The notes beneath the pieces were generated by a model. That model was not told the origin of the DNA and searched no databases. It saw only the letters and a list, made by a program, of their open reading frames with translations. From Gammaproteobacteria bacterium (GTDB lineage Bacteria > Pseudomonadota > Gammaproteobacteria > Enterobacterales > Kangiellaceae): a DNA stretch of 64,000 nucleotides. Below are positions 26,659 through 35,653 of this stretch, piece by piece; the first letter of the stretch is position 1; every line of letters begins with the position of its first letter. The stretch covers positions 1 through 64,000 of the forward strand of contig JABXHY010000009.1 of NCBI GenBank assembly GCA_013373375.1, read 5' to 3'. A program made the translations under genes and the position numbers.

Positions 26659-29471
26659 TTGGCAGAATCCGCTGAAGTTTGCGGCTCAATAAAAACAGAA
26701 TGTGAAGCATTAGCCAGCATCGATGCTTTTTGATAAATAGTATTGTATTGATTCGTGTTCACTTCGATGACTTCTGCATCCCCCATTCCACACCATTTAA
26801 CTTTAAGTTTTACCTGGCCGGAATAGTCGTCTAAACCAAAAAGTAATCGTCGTTCTGACTGCGAAAGCAAGCCATTAGAAGCAACAACTTCTCGCATTTG
26901 GAAAGGAAGACTTGTCTCCTCACTGTAGATCAACTCAACACGTGATCCGATAGCATCGCTATTACAACTTATTCCGTTACCAACCAAGTTAACCCCAAGC
27001 CAGCTTTTATCCATCGAATTATTTTTGTAGATAGCTAACGGAGCAAACGGCTGAGAAACCATAACATCCATATCCCCATCGTTATCAAAGTCGGCAACTG
27101 CAACACCACGAGCGACTTCGGTATCGGACCAACCAACAACATCGGCTACATCAACAAAATAGTCACCATTATTCATGTACACACGCTTTTTATCATGAGG
27201 ATAAATACAGCGCCCACGAAGATCAGCATAGCTATCAGCATAACCATGAACATCAGGACCAGTTAATGCGACTTTTTCATTCCAATACCAGTAATCAGGA
27301 CAACCGTCATACTTGTCATCATAATTATCATTCACCATGCCATTGGCTTGCAAAATATCCAAGCGACCATCTCTATCGATATCGACAGCAGCAGCTCCCC
27401 AACCAAACCTGCTTTCATTTAACGCGTTCATGGCCATGGCGCTATCTTTGAATGCTTTGTATCCGCTCTTATCGACTTGCCCATTATTAATCCACAACAA
27501 ACTACCTTCCGCCTGAAGTGCAACATGAACATTTGAGACGTAAACGTCTTGGTTTCCGTCATTGTTAAAGTCTGCGATTGTTGAGTTCATGCCTTTATAG
27601 GTATCACGACCTAACTCGCCAACCAGTTTACCTTCAACTGTTTTGAACATTGAACCTTGTTGATTAATAAACATTTGATCGGGACCAAAATCGTTCGCCA
27701 AGTAAATATCAGGCCACCCGTCATTATTCAAATCACCAACACCGACATCTAACGTCCAACGAGTCCCATTAAACCCCCAAGCGTCATTCGATTGTCTTGC
27801 AAAGCCATCGTCAGAATTTAAATAGAGGACGTTTTCTCCACCATTAGCAGCGTTGTGCCAAGTTCTGTGCATAAAATCAAATGCTCTTCGATCGCCATCG
27901 TATTCTGCTTCTGGCAGCTCAAAAATATTTAAGTTTTGCTGACGATCATATTGACCTAACTGAGTACGCAAACTATTACCAACAATTAAATCGAGTCGAC
28001 CATCTTGATTGAAGTCCGCTACGTTCGCACTCATAGATGTGGTGTGCTCTTTTAAATTCATTTCCACAGTTTTATCTTGGAATTGAAGTACGCCGGACTC
28101 TTTCAGACTATTATGTAAAAATCGAGGAGTACCGAAGCCTGTCGCAAGGTAAAGATCTTGGTCACCATCATTATCATAATCAAAGAACAAGCCAGTCGCA
28201 GCTAAACCTTCTTGTTTATAATTGTTAATAAAATCGTCTAATGCGGGCAAAGGATGACGTTTGAACTGGAAATTCCCTTGATTTAAATAAAGTGCTGAAC
28301 GGTCGTTTTTATCTTTTAAAGAATAAGTAACAAAAACATCTGGCAAACCATCGTTGTTTACATCAGCAACTGAAACGCCGTCTCCTTGCGCCATAATCCA
28401 CTTCGCCAAGTGCTCAACTTTAGGGTCGACTTCTTCCATGATCTTCGAAGGCCGAGAACTTATCCCTTGTTGTTCAGCGGATAACTTTTCAAAACTAAAG
28501 TCTGGGTTCTTTTGCAAGTTAAAAGTGTGTGCCGATTGATATAAGAAAATCCCGAGCAAGCCGACAAATCCAATTGTGACGGGCCGCTGCCAATAATTTT
28601 TAACCTGTTTGAAAAACTGGGTAGGCTGTTGGCGATATGCTTGATATGCGCGATAAATAAACATCAATGTGTAGAATAAAAATGCTGCTTTAAACAGTGT
28701 CGAAAGTGCCTCAAATTTATGAAATATTAAATCAACAAACGAAATGAAAAACGCCATGAAGATTTGTCCAGTTTTAGAATTGGGAGACGTCGCTGGATCG
28801 GTAATCATAAAGAAGGTAAACAGATAGAAAGCTGGCGCGGTTAAGGTTCCCAGGATAATCGTTTCCGGTGGCACGTGATGCTGTGTGAACCAGGCTCGTA
28901 CTGCCAGGTTCATTGAGTAAAATATAAGGAAGGAAATAATTAACGCATTTCGGTTAATTTTAAAAACAAATAAAGACAGTGCAGCCGTAACCACAAAAAA
29001 GCTAATCGCAGTATAACCGCCCCATTGATAAGCAGGTGATGGACTGATCATGCCCTCACCTAGAATTACTGCAACTAACAAACCAAACAAATTAGGATTG
29101 AATAGATGACGTCCGTTCACAGTAATTAAGTACTTTGAAGCGATAGCAAAAAATGCCGGTAATGCGGGCAGCCAAAGTCCGTGCGCTGTATTAACTAATA
29201 TACTTAGTCCCATACCCGTTATAGCAGCACTGAGTGGAAAAATAACTTTCTTCCTAAAAATCGCTGAAAACACCATATCCAACAAGCAGGTAGTTAACAC
29301 AATCACCAATACTTGACCAGGACTTCGGTTAAAACCCAAAAAAGTTATACCGACCGTCACGTAGCACAATAAAATTAAGAAGAAAGGTATTCTAGGATCG
29401 CTTTTTGATGGCAACCTATCCCAACCAATAAAGAATTTGGCTAGCGGATTTTTAACAGTAATTTCATTCAT
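26655..29471 (-). CDS. RnfD/NqrB-like membrane domain fused to FG-GAP repeats and ASPIC/UnbV domain, operon gene 6
   Basis: This 938-aa two-part protein has about ten membrane segments in residues 1-310, with the RnfD/NqrB-like motif TFFMITDPATSPNSKTGQ (about 225-242). That family holds FMN and works in membrane electron transport. Residues about 350-800 carry at least seven DxDxDG calcium-binding FG-GAP/VCBS loops (DVNNDGLPD, DYDNDGDQD, DFNQDGRLD, DLNNDGWPD, DFNNDGNQD, DIDRDGRLD, DFDNDGDMD). The C-terminus is an ASPIC/UnbV domain (GSRVELIY, REVVASNGLLSQSERRLLFG). The propeller would face the periplasm. ATG 29471 is preferred over an upstream frame start at 29555, which overlaps the desaturase gene. 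Confidence 0.85.
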   Translation of the reverse strand: MNEITVKNPLAKFFIGWDRLPSKSDPRIPFFLILLCYVTVGITFLGFNRSPGQVLVIVLTTCLLDMVFSAIFRKKVIFPLSAAITGMGLSILVNTAHGLWLPALPAFFAIASKYLITVNGRHLFNPNLFGLLVAVILGEGMISPSPAYQWGGYTAISFFVVTAALSLFVFKINRNALIISFLIFYSMNLAVRAWFTQHHVPPETIILGTLTAPAFYLFTFFMITDPATSPNSKTGQIFMAFFISFVDLIFHKFEALSTLFKAAFLFYTLMFIYRAYQAYRQQPTQFFKQVKNYWQRPVTIGFVGLLGIFLYQSAHTFNLQKNPDFSFEKLSAEQQGISSRPSKIMEEVDPKVEHLAKWIMAQGDGVSVADVNNDGLPDVFVTYSLKDKNDRSALYLNQGNFQFKRHPLPALDDFINNYKQEGLAATGLFFDYDNDGDQDLYLATGFGTPRFLHNSLKESGVLQFQDKTVEMNLKEHTTSMSANVADFNQDGRLDLIVGNSLRTQLGQYDRQQNLNIFELPEAEYDGDRRAFDFMHRTWHNAANGGENVLYLNSDDGFARQSNDAWGFNGTRWTLDVGVGDLNNDGWPDIYLANDFGPDQMFINQQGSMFKTVEGKLVGELGRDTYKGMNSTIADFNNDGNQDVYVSNVHVALQAEGSLLWINNGQVDKSGYKAFKDSAMAMNALNESRFGWGAAAVDIDRDGRLDILQANGMVNDNYDDKYDGCPDYWYWNEKVALTGPDVHGYADSYADLRGRCIYPHDKKRVYMNNGDYFVDVADVVGWSDTEVARGVAVADFDNDGDMDVMVSQPFAPLAIYKNNSMDKSWLGVNLVGNGISCNSDAIGSRVELIYSEETSLPFQMREVVASNGLLSQSERRLLFGLDDYSGQVKLKVKWCGMGDAEVIEVNTNQYNTIYQKASMLANASHSVFIEPQTSADSAK

Positions 29472-29499
29472 AATAGTTCCAAAATAAAAATTAAATTTG

Positions 29500-30516
29500 T
29501 TATTTAATCCCAACAGTTTGAACTGGTCGAGAAGGTGCTTTATCAATAATGTCATCGAAAGGATCTAGTTTTCTAATTTCAGACACCAGTGATGGCATTG
29601 GCTGTTTGTTGTAATCACTTAACCGATACTCGTCGAGTATCTCGCTAATTCTTGGTAGAAAGTTCCAAGGTACTGTTGGGAATAAATGGTGCTCGGTATG
29701 CAAGTTAAAGTGATAGCAACTAATAACCGCTAACCACCTTGGTAATGTAGCTGTACGACAAAACGCTTCTTGCTGATAAGTAGGTACCGACTTTGGATGT
29801 CTGTGACTAATAAATGGATAAAGTCCGGCATGATGACAAAGATTAATCATCTCAAACCAAAAATAAAATACTAATAAAGCGGGTAGCACATAGGTGAAAA
29901 ACATTGTTGAGCCCAATAACTGCCATAAGCCAATCCAGGGTAACAAAGTAACCGCCATAGAAATTGATGCAGCAATAAAAGCTGATTTATCAAATTTTTT
30001 CTTAGATATAAGTCTTTTGGGATAAAGCCAAAACGCAGAAAAGATACCAATAGCAGCGGCTAACGGTATACGAAGTACCCACATTAGCCGGACTATCGAA
30101 CGCATTAGTGGGCTATAAGACTGAGCGTCTAATGCTGCTACTGACGTTGGATCTTTATCAATTACACCAACCCACTTGTGATGCTGCCGATGAACATCGC
30201 GCCAACAGACGTAAGGAACCAGAGCAATAGCACCAAATAACGTACCCACTAAAGTATTGGATGTGCGCGTTTTGAACAATGTGCCATGACCGCACTCGTG
30301 GACCAATACAAAACAGCGAAACATAGCGATCCCGATATAAATTTCTAACAACCAAAATTGCCAGCTAAAAATTTCCACAACGGACAAAAGATAAATACTC
30401 AATGACAAAAGCGTTAATTCAATGATGACCAATAAACACGCCAAATTTGAATGAATGTCGAATCCACCCTCTCGCCTGATTTGGTTTAACGCATTGGTAT
30501 AATCATTTTTATTCAT
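29500..30516 (-). CDS. membrane fatty acid desaturase, operon gene 5
   Basis: This 338-aa diiron membrane desaturase or hydroxylase has the three His boxes HECGHGTLF (about 77-85), HRQHHKWVG (about 112-120) and HTEHHLFPTVP (about 271-281), plus a fourth His-rich site at NLCHHAGLYPFISHRHP. Four to six hydrophobic segments surround them. The reaction would use O2 and two electrons, which the neighbouring RnfD-like protein might route. It starts 32 bases after the stop of the GNAT-like gene and ends 28 bases before the RnfD-like ATG. The acyl substrate is unknown. Confidence 0.92.
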   Translation of the reverse strand: MNKNDYTNALNQIRREGGFDIHSNLACLLVIIELTLLSLSIYLLSVVEIFSWQFWLLEIYIGIAMFRCFVLVHECGHGTLFKTRTSNTLVGTLFGAIALVPYVCWRDVHRQHHKWVGVIDKDPTSVAALDAQSYSPLMRSIVRLMWVLRIPLAAAIGIFSAFWLYPKRLISKKKFDKSAFIAASISMAVTLLPWIGLWQLLGSTMFFTYVLPALLVFYFWFEMINLCHHAGLYPFISHRHPKSVPTYQQEAFCRTATLPRWLAVISCYHFNLHTEHHLFPTVPWNFLPRISEILDEYRLSDYNKQPMPSLVSEIRKLDPFDDIIDKAPSRPVQTVGIK

Positions 30517-30548
30517 AATCGAAAACTCGTCATCACATTCTTGGTTAA

Positions 30549-31655
30549 CTAATGCAAAGCCATTTCAAAACCAGGCCGTTCGGTTTTAAATTGCTGGTTT
30601 TGGTAAGCAGATTCAGGATGTTGAAATACTCGTAATTCGAAATCGGTTTTTCGAGTACGAAAAGATGAAAACGCCTTATTGAGAGGAGAATTTTCTACCA
30701 TCATCGCGGAAAGCATATGCAAATTACTATGTCGATAATCTCGATAAATTGCCTTTAACAACGATGACAATAGCTTTGGATCATCCTCTTTAATTTCGAG
30801 ATGAGTTAGAGTGAGATAGTTGAAGCTGTCTCCCGCATTGGGTAATGGCTCAAAAGATCTCAGTTTTGCTTCCAAGTTATAAAGAGTCTTTAACCAACGC
30901 ATGCTGCCTTTATAATCGACGATATGAGTTTGTCTTAAATCATGACTATTCCAAGGGGCAGCGCATGCAACTATCTCATCTTGTGCATTTCGAATAAGAT
31001 AAAAGTCTTGAATGGAAAAACTTGGCCAAGATTCAATTCTTTTTACTAAAGTTTCTTGATCTTGCAAAAATCCCAAAGTTCTCTTTTTAGCACTTTCGGT
31101 TAAGAAAATCGCTAATTCATCAATATCACTGCACGATGCCTTTTCAACAATATGAGAAGGCTCATCAACATTTCCAACGAACTGAATGGACATCATCGAA
31201 TAGCGAGTCATGGTCTCTGAACCTGCAAATCGAGTGGCATTTATTCCTTTGGCGTTACTGGCGAGTACCGAGCAAAAATAGGTGTCAACCTGATAGAGCG
31301 AGCGAATCGAATCAATAATAAAATGAAACACTGGAGTGAGCTTTATTTTACTGCGATACTCCGCTTTCAATCGCAAATCACAAAAATAACCGACCTCGAT
31401 TTGTCTCTCTTCAAACCAGGCCTTTCGAACAACACAACTCACACAACCCACAATTTGTTCGTCTTTCTCAAAGACGAATGTGTCGGACTGTCCTAAGTGC
31501 ATGGTCAACAATCCAAAAAAGTTATCTCCCCGCTGTTCAATTAACGGCATAGATCCTTCAGAATGAATGTCCTTTAATAATTGACTGAGTTCAGCTGAGT
31601 CCTGCTCTGTTGCCAGACGGACGAAACAGTCCGGGAAGTTTTTTGCTATATCCAA
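30549..31655 (-). CDS. hypothetical protein with GNAT-like N-terminal half, operon gene 4
   Basis: In this 368-aa soluble protein, residues 10-170 resemble a GNAT fold (DCFVRLATEQDSAELSQLLKDIHS at the start, FVFEKDEQIVGCVSCVVRK strands, a LRLKAEYRSK segment at the acyl-CoA loop position). The second half (about 180-350) repeats a similar pattern (CSDIDELAIFLTESAKKR, YLIRNAQDEIVACAAPW), so it may be a tandem two-GNAT protein. Neither half has a perfect pyrophosphate loop. The gene overlaps the Rieske gene by 10 bases. I cannot name the substrate; acyl transfer is suggested by fold and context only. Confidence 0.78.
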   Translation of the reverse strand: MDIAKNFPDCFVRLATEQDSAELSQLLKDIHSEGSMPLIEQRGDNFFGLLTMHLGQSDTFVFEKDEQIVGCVSCVVRKAWFEERQIEVGYFCDLRLKAEYRSKIKLTPVFHFIIDSIRSLYQVDTYFCSVLASNAKGINATRFAGSETMTRYSMMSIQFVGNVDEPSHIVEKASCSDIDELAIFLTESAKKRTLGFLQDQETLVKRIESWPSFSIQDFYLIRNAQDEIVACAAPWNSHDLRQTHIVDYKGSMRWLKTLYNLEAKLRSFEPLPNAGDSFNYLTLTHLEIKEDDPKLLSSLLKAIYRDYRHSNLHMLSAMMVENSPLNKAFSSFRTRKTDFELRVFQHPESAYQNQQFKTERPGFEMALH

Positions 31656-32734
31656 AAGCTAATCTCCCGTGTGCGCTGACTCGGCTTTTTAAGTGTTTGA
31701 CCCGAGGCTTCATAGTCTCTCAATGACTCTATAAATAAGTGTAAAGTATCCGCTTGGGTACTTTTAAACTTTGGCGGAGCCTCGCGAAACGACTGCCCCT
31801 GATTGGCCATAATATCGACGTCCTGGTTGATAACCTGACGGGTATACCAGGGCAGCCAAAGAGGCGCCATATAGTTCAGCATTCCCAATTTGTAGCTAAT
31901 ACATGTGAAGACACGGCTTCTCAAATCAGAAACAGGCGTACATGTACTGGTTATAACAAAACCGCGATCCGGCTCTGAGTGCTTATCTTTACGCCAAAGG
32001 TAATCGACTCGAGTGTTGTTTGGCATATAGAAATTATCGGTATGCATGAGTGGCAGCTTTTTTGGATTTAAAATTCGATCGGTAAATCCGATTGCATCAT
32101 TCTCCTGATGATAAGTCACCAGGACGCTGTTTTCGGTTCTCTCAACAGTAGCATCAACCTGTTTACGTGAGCGACTGCGAAACCACCCCTTGTGAACAAA
32201 CACGGTATGCGGAACATCCATAAAATTTTCCGCCAAGCTGGTAACGTCATTGTCAAAATCCGTCACCATGTAATAAGTACCCCATTTCTCAGTATTATAA
32301 AATGGCATATTGAAAGGCTTCTTTTCAGGATCGGGTTGCTTATCCGATCCCATCCAGATCCAGATCAGTCCTTCTTGCTCGATAACAGGAAATGTTTCAA
32401 CACTTCGATTGTTAAAAGCTTTGCCACTTTCCCCTTCAGATGGAACATTGACACACTCGCCGTTTTGGTCGAACTCCCAGCCATGGTAAGGACACTTTAT
32501 ACAATCTTCTTTTATATTGATTTCGCCTTTGCTTAAAATCACGTTTCGATGCGCGCATCGATCGCGTAACGCAACAGCAGTTCCGTCTCGCTTGCGCCAA
32601 ATCACGATTCGTGTATCCATTATCACAACCGATAATGGTTTAGATTGTTTTAGCGACTTACTCAAAGTTGCCGCATACCAGTATTCCGTTAGAGTTCCGC
32701 AAGTCTCACGCATCGGAGTTTTATGAATTAACAT
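31646..32734 (-). CDS. Rieske non-haem iron oxygenase, operon gene 3
   Basis: This 362-aa oxygenase alpha subunit has a Rieske 2Fe-2S centre: CAHRNVILSKG (about residues 61-71) and CIKCPYHGWEF (about 78-88). The mononuclear iron site follows in NFMDVPHTVFVHKGWF (about 170-185), with the D-x-x-H-x-x-x-x-H spacing. It is of the VanA/PaO-like single-component type and needs a reductase; no ferredoxin or reductase gene is in the operon. The reaction could be hydroxylation or demethylation. Start ATG 32734 lies 10 bases after the GH3 stop. Confidence 0.92.
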   Translation of the reverse strand: MLIHKTPMRETCGTLTEYWYAATLSKSLKQSKPLSVVIMDTRIVIWRKRDGTAVALRDRCAHRNVILSKGEINIKEDCIKCPYHGWEFDQNGECVNVPSEGESGKAFNNRSVETFPVIEQEGLIWIWMGSDKQPDPEKKPFNMPFYNTEKWGTYYMVTDFDNDVTSLAENFMDVPHTVFVHKGWFRSRSRKQVDATVERTENSVLVTYHQENDAIGFTDRILNPKKLPLMHTDNFYMPNNTRVDYLWRKDKHSEPDRGFVITSTCTPVSDLRSRVFTCISYKLGMLNYMAPLWLPWYTRQVINQDVDIMANQGQSFREAPPKFKSTQADTLHLFIESLRDYEASGQTLKKPSQRTREISFWI

Positions 32735-32744
32735 AGATTTGTCC

Positions 32745-34361
32745 TTAGCTCACTGCCGAGAATTTCGAGTTCATACTGCTATTAAATATGGTGTGCCAAT
32801 TTTCTTTGGTATCGAGAACAGTTGGTTTAATATCACCAAGCTTCATACCTCCTTGTTGCTTTTTCGTTTGATAGCTTTGCCATGCCCGATCGACTCGACG
32901 CCAAACCAAAGGCTTCAACTGCGTTAGGCGTTGAGCGTATTCATAGTGATGCGATTCCTTTAGATTCTTCTCAACCAACTCTACCCAAGAATCTAGACTT
33001 TTGGTTGGCTCATTAGATTCGATAAAAACACAATAACTACCAGGAATATTTTCCGGTGGAGCTATCATAGCAAAGGCTGGTTTAACTCCGGTTTGCAGTG
33101 TTGCCTCTCGCATTGCAAATTCAATTAAACCACTGTGTAATTTTTCTCCGGCTAAATCACTCATATGATCTTGTTTACCAATAAATTTAATTCGCGGTGT
33201 ATTAGATTCATAACCAATACATTCAACGAGATCTTGCAACTGATACCGATACAAACCACCCTGCGTCGTAACTACTGGCACATATTGTTCACCGATTACC
33301 AACTCATGAGCGAGCCTGGTATTAGAACTGGCGTTTGACATTGGAATAAACTCGAGGAAATGACTGTCGACCGCCAGCACATGTCCGTTAGAGATTGAGA
33401 GCTTATCACTCGGAAATGTCTGCCAAGGTATCGATATGACACATTCAGTTGTCAGCAATCCTTTACCTTGAATGGGCGTTGATGGCAGCATTGCTCGTAA
33501 GGGTTCAACAAACCGCTCGGATACTCCATCGGCCCAACAGGAAACGAGTCCAAGTTCAGGCCAAATGGATTCAACGTTGAACTCATATTCACTTGTCTTG
33601 GTTAAAATTTTATTGCGGCGTGCACGGTTTAATCCTCTCACAAGCGGGCTAAACTCTTGTTGAATGTATTCAAACAGTACGGTCAAAAATGTTGGACTCC
33701 AAACTGAAATCAAAGATAAATTGTCACAAGCCAATAAATTTAATGCCGTACGATAGCGCCACTCGTCTTCACTTTTTAAGTGACGAACTGAGCTTGGCAC
33801 TGCCATGATTTGATTAATATAAAATCGGCTTAAAAAATCAAAATATTCACTATCGTCGGACATTCCAATTGGAATCACACTTTGATAAGTCGCTTGCTCG
33901 TGAGCAGGAGAAATTGACCAATAGTGACGTCCTCGAAACGCTCGAGGATAATTTCGTGAAAGATTAAATAACCAGGGTTTCGTCGCCGCATTAAAAGATT
34001 TTAATAAAGACTGGGTGTAAGGAATAAGTTTTCGTACACCACTAGACCCGCTGGTTGGTTCAAAAAACGTCACCTCTTCTGAAGTTAACTGTTCTTTCTT
34101 ACCAATACGAATGGTATCAATATAGGACTCATAATCCTTGTAGGTAGAAATAGGAACTTGCTGTCGAAAACTATTAACGTCATCAATTGAGTCAAAGCGA
34201 TGTTGACGACCATATTGAGTCGCCGTATTTTTTTGAATAATAGAGCGAAAAATACTGTTTTGTTGAATCTTTGGGTTCAACATTATTTGCTCGAAACGCC
34301 TACCGTGAGGCGTTAAAAATTTTTCATGACACCAATGCAGTGCGCGGTACTTAATGTTCAT
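32745..34361 (-). CDS. GH3 family acyl-adenylating/acyl-amido synthetase, operon gene 2
   Basis: This 538-aa GH3 protein belongs to the ANL superfamily. Such enzymes adenylate a carboxylic acid and join it to an amino acid or other amine. ATP-binding motif I is FFEPTSGSSGVRKLIPY (about 100-116). The later YRYQLQDLVECIGY block (about 365-378) matches the family Y-R-Y-R-L-G-D-V-V motif. A hinge and C-terminal lid are present, so the length is normal. Plant members conjugate auxin or jasmonate; bacterial members are little studied. The start overlaps the stop of the upstream gene by one base (TAATG). Confidence 0.92.
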   Translation of the reverse strand: MNIKYRALHWCHEKFLTPHGRRFEQIMLNPKIQQNSIFRSIIQKNTATQYGRQHRFDSIDDVNSFRQQVPISTYKDYESYIDTIRIGKKEQLTSEEVTFFEPTSGSSGVRKLIPYTQSLLKSFNAATKPWLFNLSRNYPRAFRGRHYWSISPAHEQATYQSVIPIGMSDDSEYFDFLSRFYINQIMAVPSSVRHLKSEDEWRYRTALNLLACDNLSLISVWSPTFLTVLFEYIQQEFSPLVRGLNRARRNKILTKTSEYEFNVESIWPELGLVSCWADGVSERFVEPLRAMLPSTPIQGKGLLTTECVISIPWQTFPSDKLSISNGHVLAVDSHFLEFIPMSNASSNTRLAHELVIGEQYVPVVTTQGGLYRYQLQDLVECIGYESNTPRIKFIGKQDHMSDLAGEKLHSGLIEFAMREATLQTGVKPAFAMIAPPENIPGSYCVFIESNEPTKSLDSWVELVEKNLKESHHYEYAQRLTQLKPLVWRRVDRAWQSYQTKKQQGGMKLGDIKPTVLDTKENWHTIFNSSMNSKFSAVS

Positions 34362-35149
34362 TATCTAAATATCTTTAATCGCAACACTGCTTTTCTAAGC
34401 AATTTAAATGGGTAACTCACAACTAAAGACGTATTTACATGGCCCAAGCAACACAGCTCGTTTCCATCAATATGACCAGGATTCGCATCGTTGAAATATT
34501 TTATTTCGGGATGACTCAATAACTCATCGGTGATCGGTGAAATCGCCTGCTTCAGCTTGCCTAGAGGTTGATCGAATTCTAACGTGCCCGACTCTTCACG
34601 CCATGCACTTGCGAACATTTCTTTAGCCACAAAGCGAATTATCTGCTGCTCTTTTTCTGGTGTAGGCTTTCTATAGTTCGGCCAATAGGCTTTAAAATTT
34701 CGGCTCAAAAGTAAATAGGTTTTATATCCTTTCGAAATTAAAAACCAATAAACAGGAGTAAAAGGATGCTTAAGGTATTCTTTAAACAGGAATTGGTAAA
34801 AGGCTTTTTGCAAAGCTGTTTGTCCCCAATATGTCTGATTAATAATGGTATCGCCTGAGTAAACTATTCGGGTTTGCTTCCCATCTATCGCTTTGTTAAA
34901 ACATTTGATAGTGGAAAACCCTTGTATCTGACCCTTTGCATCATGCAACAGAATGACTCGGTCTTTCTCCATCAAATCAGACACAAACTTATTTTTTTCA
35001 ACATCGTCATAATAAGCGTGAAACAGCAACCACATATCAACGATCTGCTGTTCAATGAGCTCCTTAACCTCAACTTCTTGAGCATTAAGCTTCGAGGTAT
35101 TTCTACTCTCGTCGAGTGAAATTGAACGCGCTGCCTTTGATAAATTCAC
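34361..35149 (-). CDS. hypothetical GNAT-fold protein, operon gene 1
   Basis: This 262-aa protein is the first gene of the operon. The central part resembles an acyltransferase: LLFHAYYDDVEKNKFVSDL (about 42-60), a DRVILLHDAKGQIQGFSTI strand pair (about 64-82), then IVYSGDTIINQTYWGQTAL (about 95-113), where Y-W-G-Q-T-A-L sits at the acyl-CoA loop. The lower half is long and helical (YKTYLLLSRNFKAYWPNYRKP). A tail of Leu/Lys residues ends it. No perfect GNAT Q-x-x-G-x-G/A motif was seen, so the call is structural inference. The next gene overlaps it by one base. Confidence 0.72.
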   Translation of the reverse strand: MNLSKAARSISLDESRNTSKLNAQEVEVKELIEQQIVDMWLLFHAYYDDVEKNKFVSDLMEKDRVILLHDAKGQIQGFSTIKCFNKAIDGKQTRIVYSGDTIINQTYWGQTALQKAFYQFLFKEYLKHPFTPVYWFLISKGYKTYLLLSRNFKAYWPNYRKPTPEKEQQIIRFVAKEMFASAWREESGTLEFDQPLGKLKQAISPITDELLSHPEIKYFNDANPGHIDGNELCCLGHVNTSLVVSYPFKLLRKAVLRLKIFR

Positions 35150-35653
35150 ACCAAATCCTTGTAAATTTCATGGTTACTTAATTGAGATGCGAAGGCTATT
35201 ATTGATAGGCTTTGAGATCAATGGCACTAATACCACGAAAAGTACTATTTACTATGCAAGAAATTTAATTTAAAGCGAATTTGTATTCTTAACGAAGAAA
35301 TGTCACGTCGCTAGATTGAGAGTCTCATTAATTTTCTTGTGCGAGTAAAATTAAAGCTCCCATATATATGCAGCATGCTTCTTTCAAATAGCAAAGTTAG
35401 CGAGTAAGAAACTCAGCAAATAGAAAAGTCAGCAAACATCCGTACGCCGAAAAAATAAGTTTAATGATGATCACAGCAACTATTCAAATATTTCATTAAT
35501 AGATTAGCGTTTCATAATTTATGATTTCGAGTAATTTTGATTTTATAACCATCAAATAATCTTATGACTGACAGCTTTTAATAATTTTTAGTTTGTAAAT
35601 CAGAATTATTCTTATTAGTAACTACCAAGCACATTGCAACTAAAGTCTTAAAG
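35150..35653. promoter_or_regulatory. gap holding the lipid operon promoter
   Basis: This 504-bp AT-rich stretch lies upstream of the operon's first gene and downstream of a second desaturase. It should carry the operon promoter and the end of the desaturase transcript. I found no clear hairpin terminator or -35/-10 pair. No gene was seen. Confidence 0.45.

Noticed and set aside
29472-29555. Upstream start for the RnfD-like fusion gene
   Set aside because: It would overlap the desaturase coding end by more than 50 bases and adds a segment unlike the family; ATG 29471 is adequate.
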